NCBI GenBank assembly: GCA_047638815.1
Contig: JBLIMR010000090.1
Location: 1-6,640 of the forward strand
DNA from: JAJRRH01 sp047638815
Lineage (GTDB): Bacteria > Bacteroidota > Bacteroidia > Flavobacteriales_D > JABDKJ01
Direction: 5' to 3'
DNA: 6,640 bases
Made by a program: the position numbers and the translations under genes. The notes beneath the pieces are model-generated. The model did not search any database and was not told the origin of the DNA. It saw only the letters and a program-made list of their open reading frames with translations. This document shows positions 6,479 through 6,640 of this stretch, in pieces; the first letter of the stretch is position 1, and every line of letters starts with the position of its first letter.

Positions 6479-6528
6479 GGTTCCTGAGCGGAATCGAAGG
6501 GCCAGCCATTCGATTCCGTTCAGGGACC
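6479..6528 (-). terminator. Long hairpin, probable terminator and/or REP-like palindrome
   Basis: Arms at 6479-6498 and 6509-6528 pair over 20 positions, 18 as Watson-Crick pairs, around a 10-base loop. The two other positions are G:U pairs in a plus-strand RNA and A:C mismatches in a minus-strand RNA. On the minus strand the hairpin is followed by TTTATTTTTAT (about 6478-6468), so it could end transcription of a minus-strand gene to the right of the window, just ahead of the cluster's promoter. The arm core CCTGAGCGGAATCGAAGGG resembles a dispersed palindromic repeat that I recall from many bacterial genomes. Confidence 0.5.
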
Positions 6529-6561
6529 TCCATAAGAACATTCCGATTTTGTGTATTATTA

Positions 6562-6601
6562 CATTACAGCATTACAGCATTGAAACATTACTGCATTGAT
6601 C
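6562..6601. repeat. 8-bp tandem repeat, five copies (CATTxxxx)
   Basis: Five consecutive octamers each begin with CATT: CATTACAG, CATTACAG, CATTGAAA, CATTACTG and CATTGATC. A sixth CATT follows at 6608 after the phase is broken by 6 bases. The repeat is non-coding in context, because 8 is not a multiple of 3 and no gene covers it. Confidence 0.7.
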
Positions 6602-6640
6602 CTAGAGCATTCTAACCCGCGCCCTTTGATCCCTGAGGGG

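Larger units (their letters stand above)
6337..6640. other. Non-coding right-hand region upstream of the four-gene cluster
   Basis: This stretch of about 300 bases holds, from left to right, the leader and candidate ECF promoter of the barrel gene, a long hairpin, a five-copy CATT octamer repeat, and a GC-rich patch at 6616-6640 that reaches the window edge. A 103-codon minus-strand frame crosses it but overlaps the start of the barrel gene and the promoter, and has no gene-like composition. I see no tRNA or other RNA gene. Confidence 0.6.

Noticed and set aside
6230..6541. 103-codon minus-strand open frame
   Set aside because: It overlaps the first 107 bases of the barrel gene in another frame, runs through the hairpin and promoter, and its translation has no recognisable features.
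6562..6611. CRISPR array
   Set aside because: The repeated unit is only 8 bases with a 4-base constant core and no spacers.

Overview
The window looks like chromosome of a Bacteroidota bacterium (a flavobacterium or cytophagian; I cannot fix the class). The grounds are AT-rich sequence, starts without clear Shine-Dalgarno sequences, candidate promoters of the TTTG/TAnnTTTG type, a secreted esterase carrying a 'GCTnxxAxNFNxxAxxDDGSC' segment and a 'DGWNGG' domain typical of gliding/T9SS Bacteroidota, and an ECF sigma/anti-sigma/DUF4097-like gene cluster common in that phylum. Six complete protein genes and one cut by the left edge fill about 90 % of the window. I saw no RNA genes, CRISPR array or transposase.

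Layout. (1) 1-1277, minus strand: a secreted multidomain serine esterase (LpqC/PHB-depolymerase/feruloyl-esterase type) whose C-terminus, probably a T9SS sorting domain, lies beyond position 1. (2) 1278-1439: divergent intergenic region. (3) 1440-3295, plus strand: a NodB/CE4-type polysaccharide deacetylase followed 8 bases later by a lipoprotein of unknown function; these look like a two-gene operon. (4) 3296-3427: convergent intergenic region made of degenerate repeated words (AGTAGTCAGT, GTCGYARGTCT on the minus strand). (5) 6336-3428, minus strand: four tightly packed genes read right to left: outer-membrane beta-barrel protein, ECF sigma factor, single-pass anti-sigma-like membrane protein, and a periplasmic DUF4097-like beta-helix protein that overlaps the anti-sigma gene by 17 bases. 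(6) 6337-6640: a non-coding stretch with an ECF-type promoter (AAC-N16-GTC), a strong 20-bp-arm hairpin, and a five-copy 8-bp CATT repeat.

How the genes may work together. The four-gene minus-strand cluster reads as an envelope-response module. The sigma factor would be held by the membrane anti-sigma protein, whose long periplasmic helical region could sense a signal. The barrel and the beta-helix protein would be target and/or sensor components. The AAC-N16-GTC promoter ahead of the barrel gene suggests positive autoregulation of the whole cluster. A second, vegetative-type promoter candidate inside the end of the barrel gene could supply a basal level of sigma factor. The esterase and deacetylase both act on polysaccharides or esters but are divergently transcribed, so a common pathway is only a guess.
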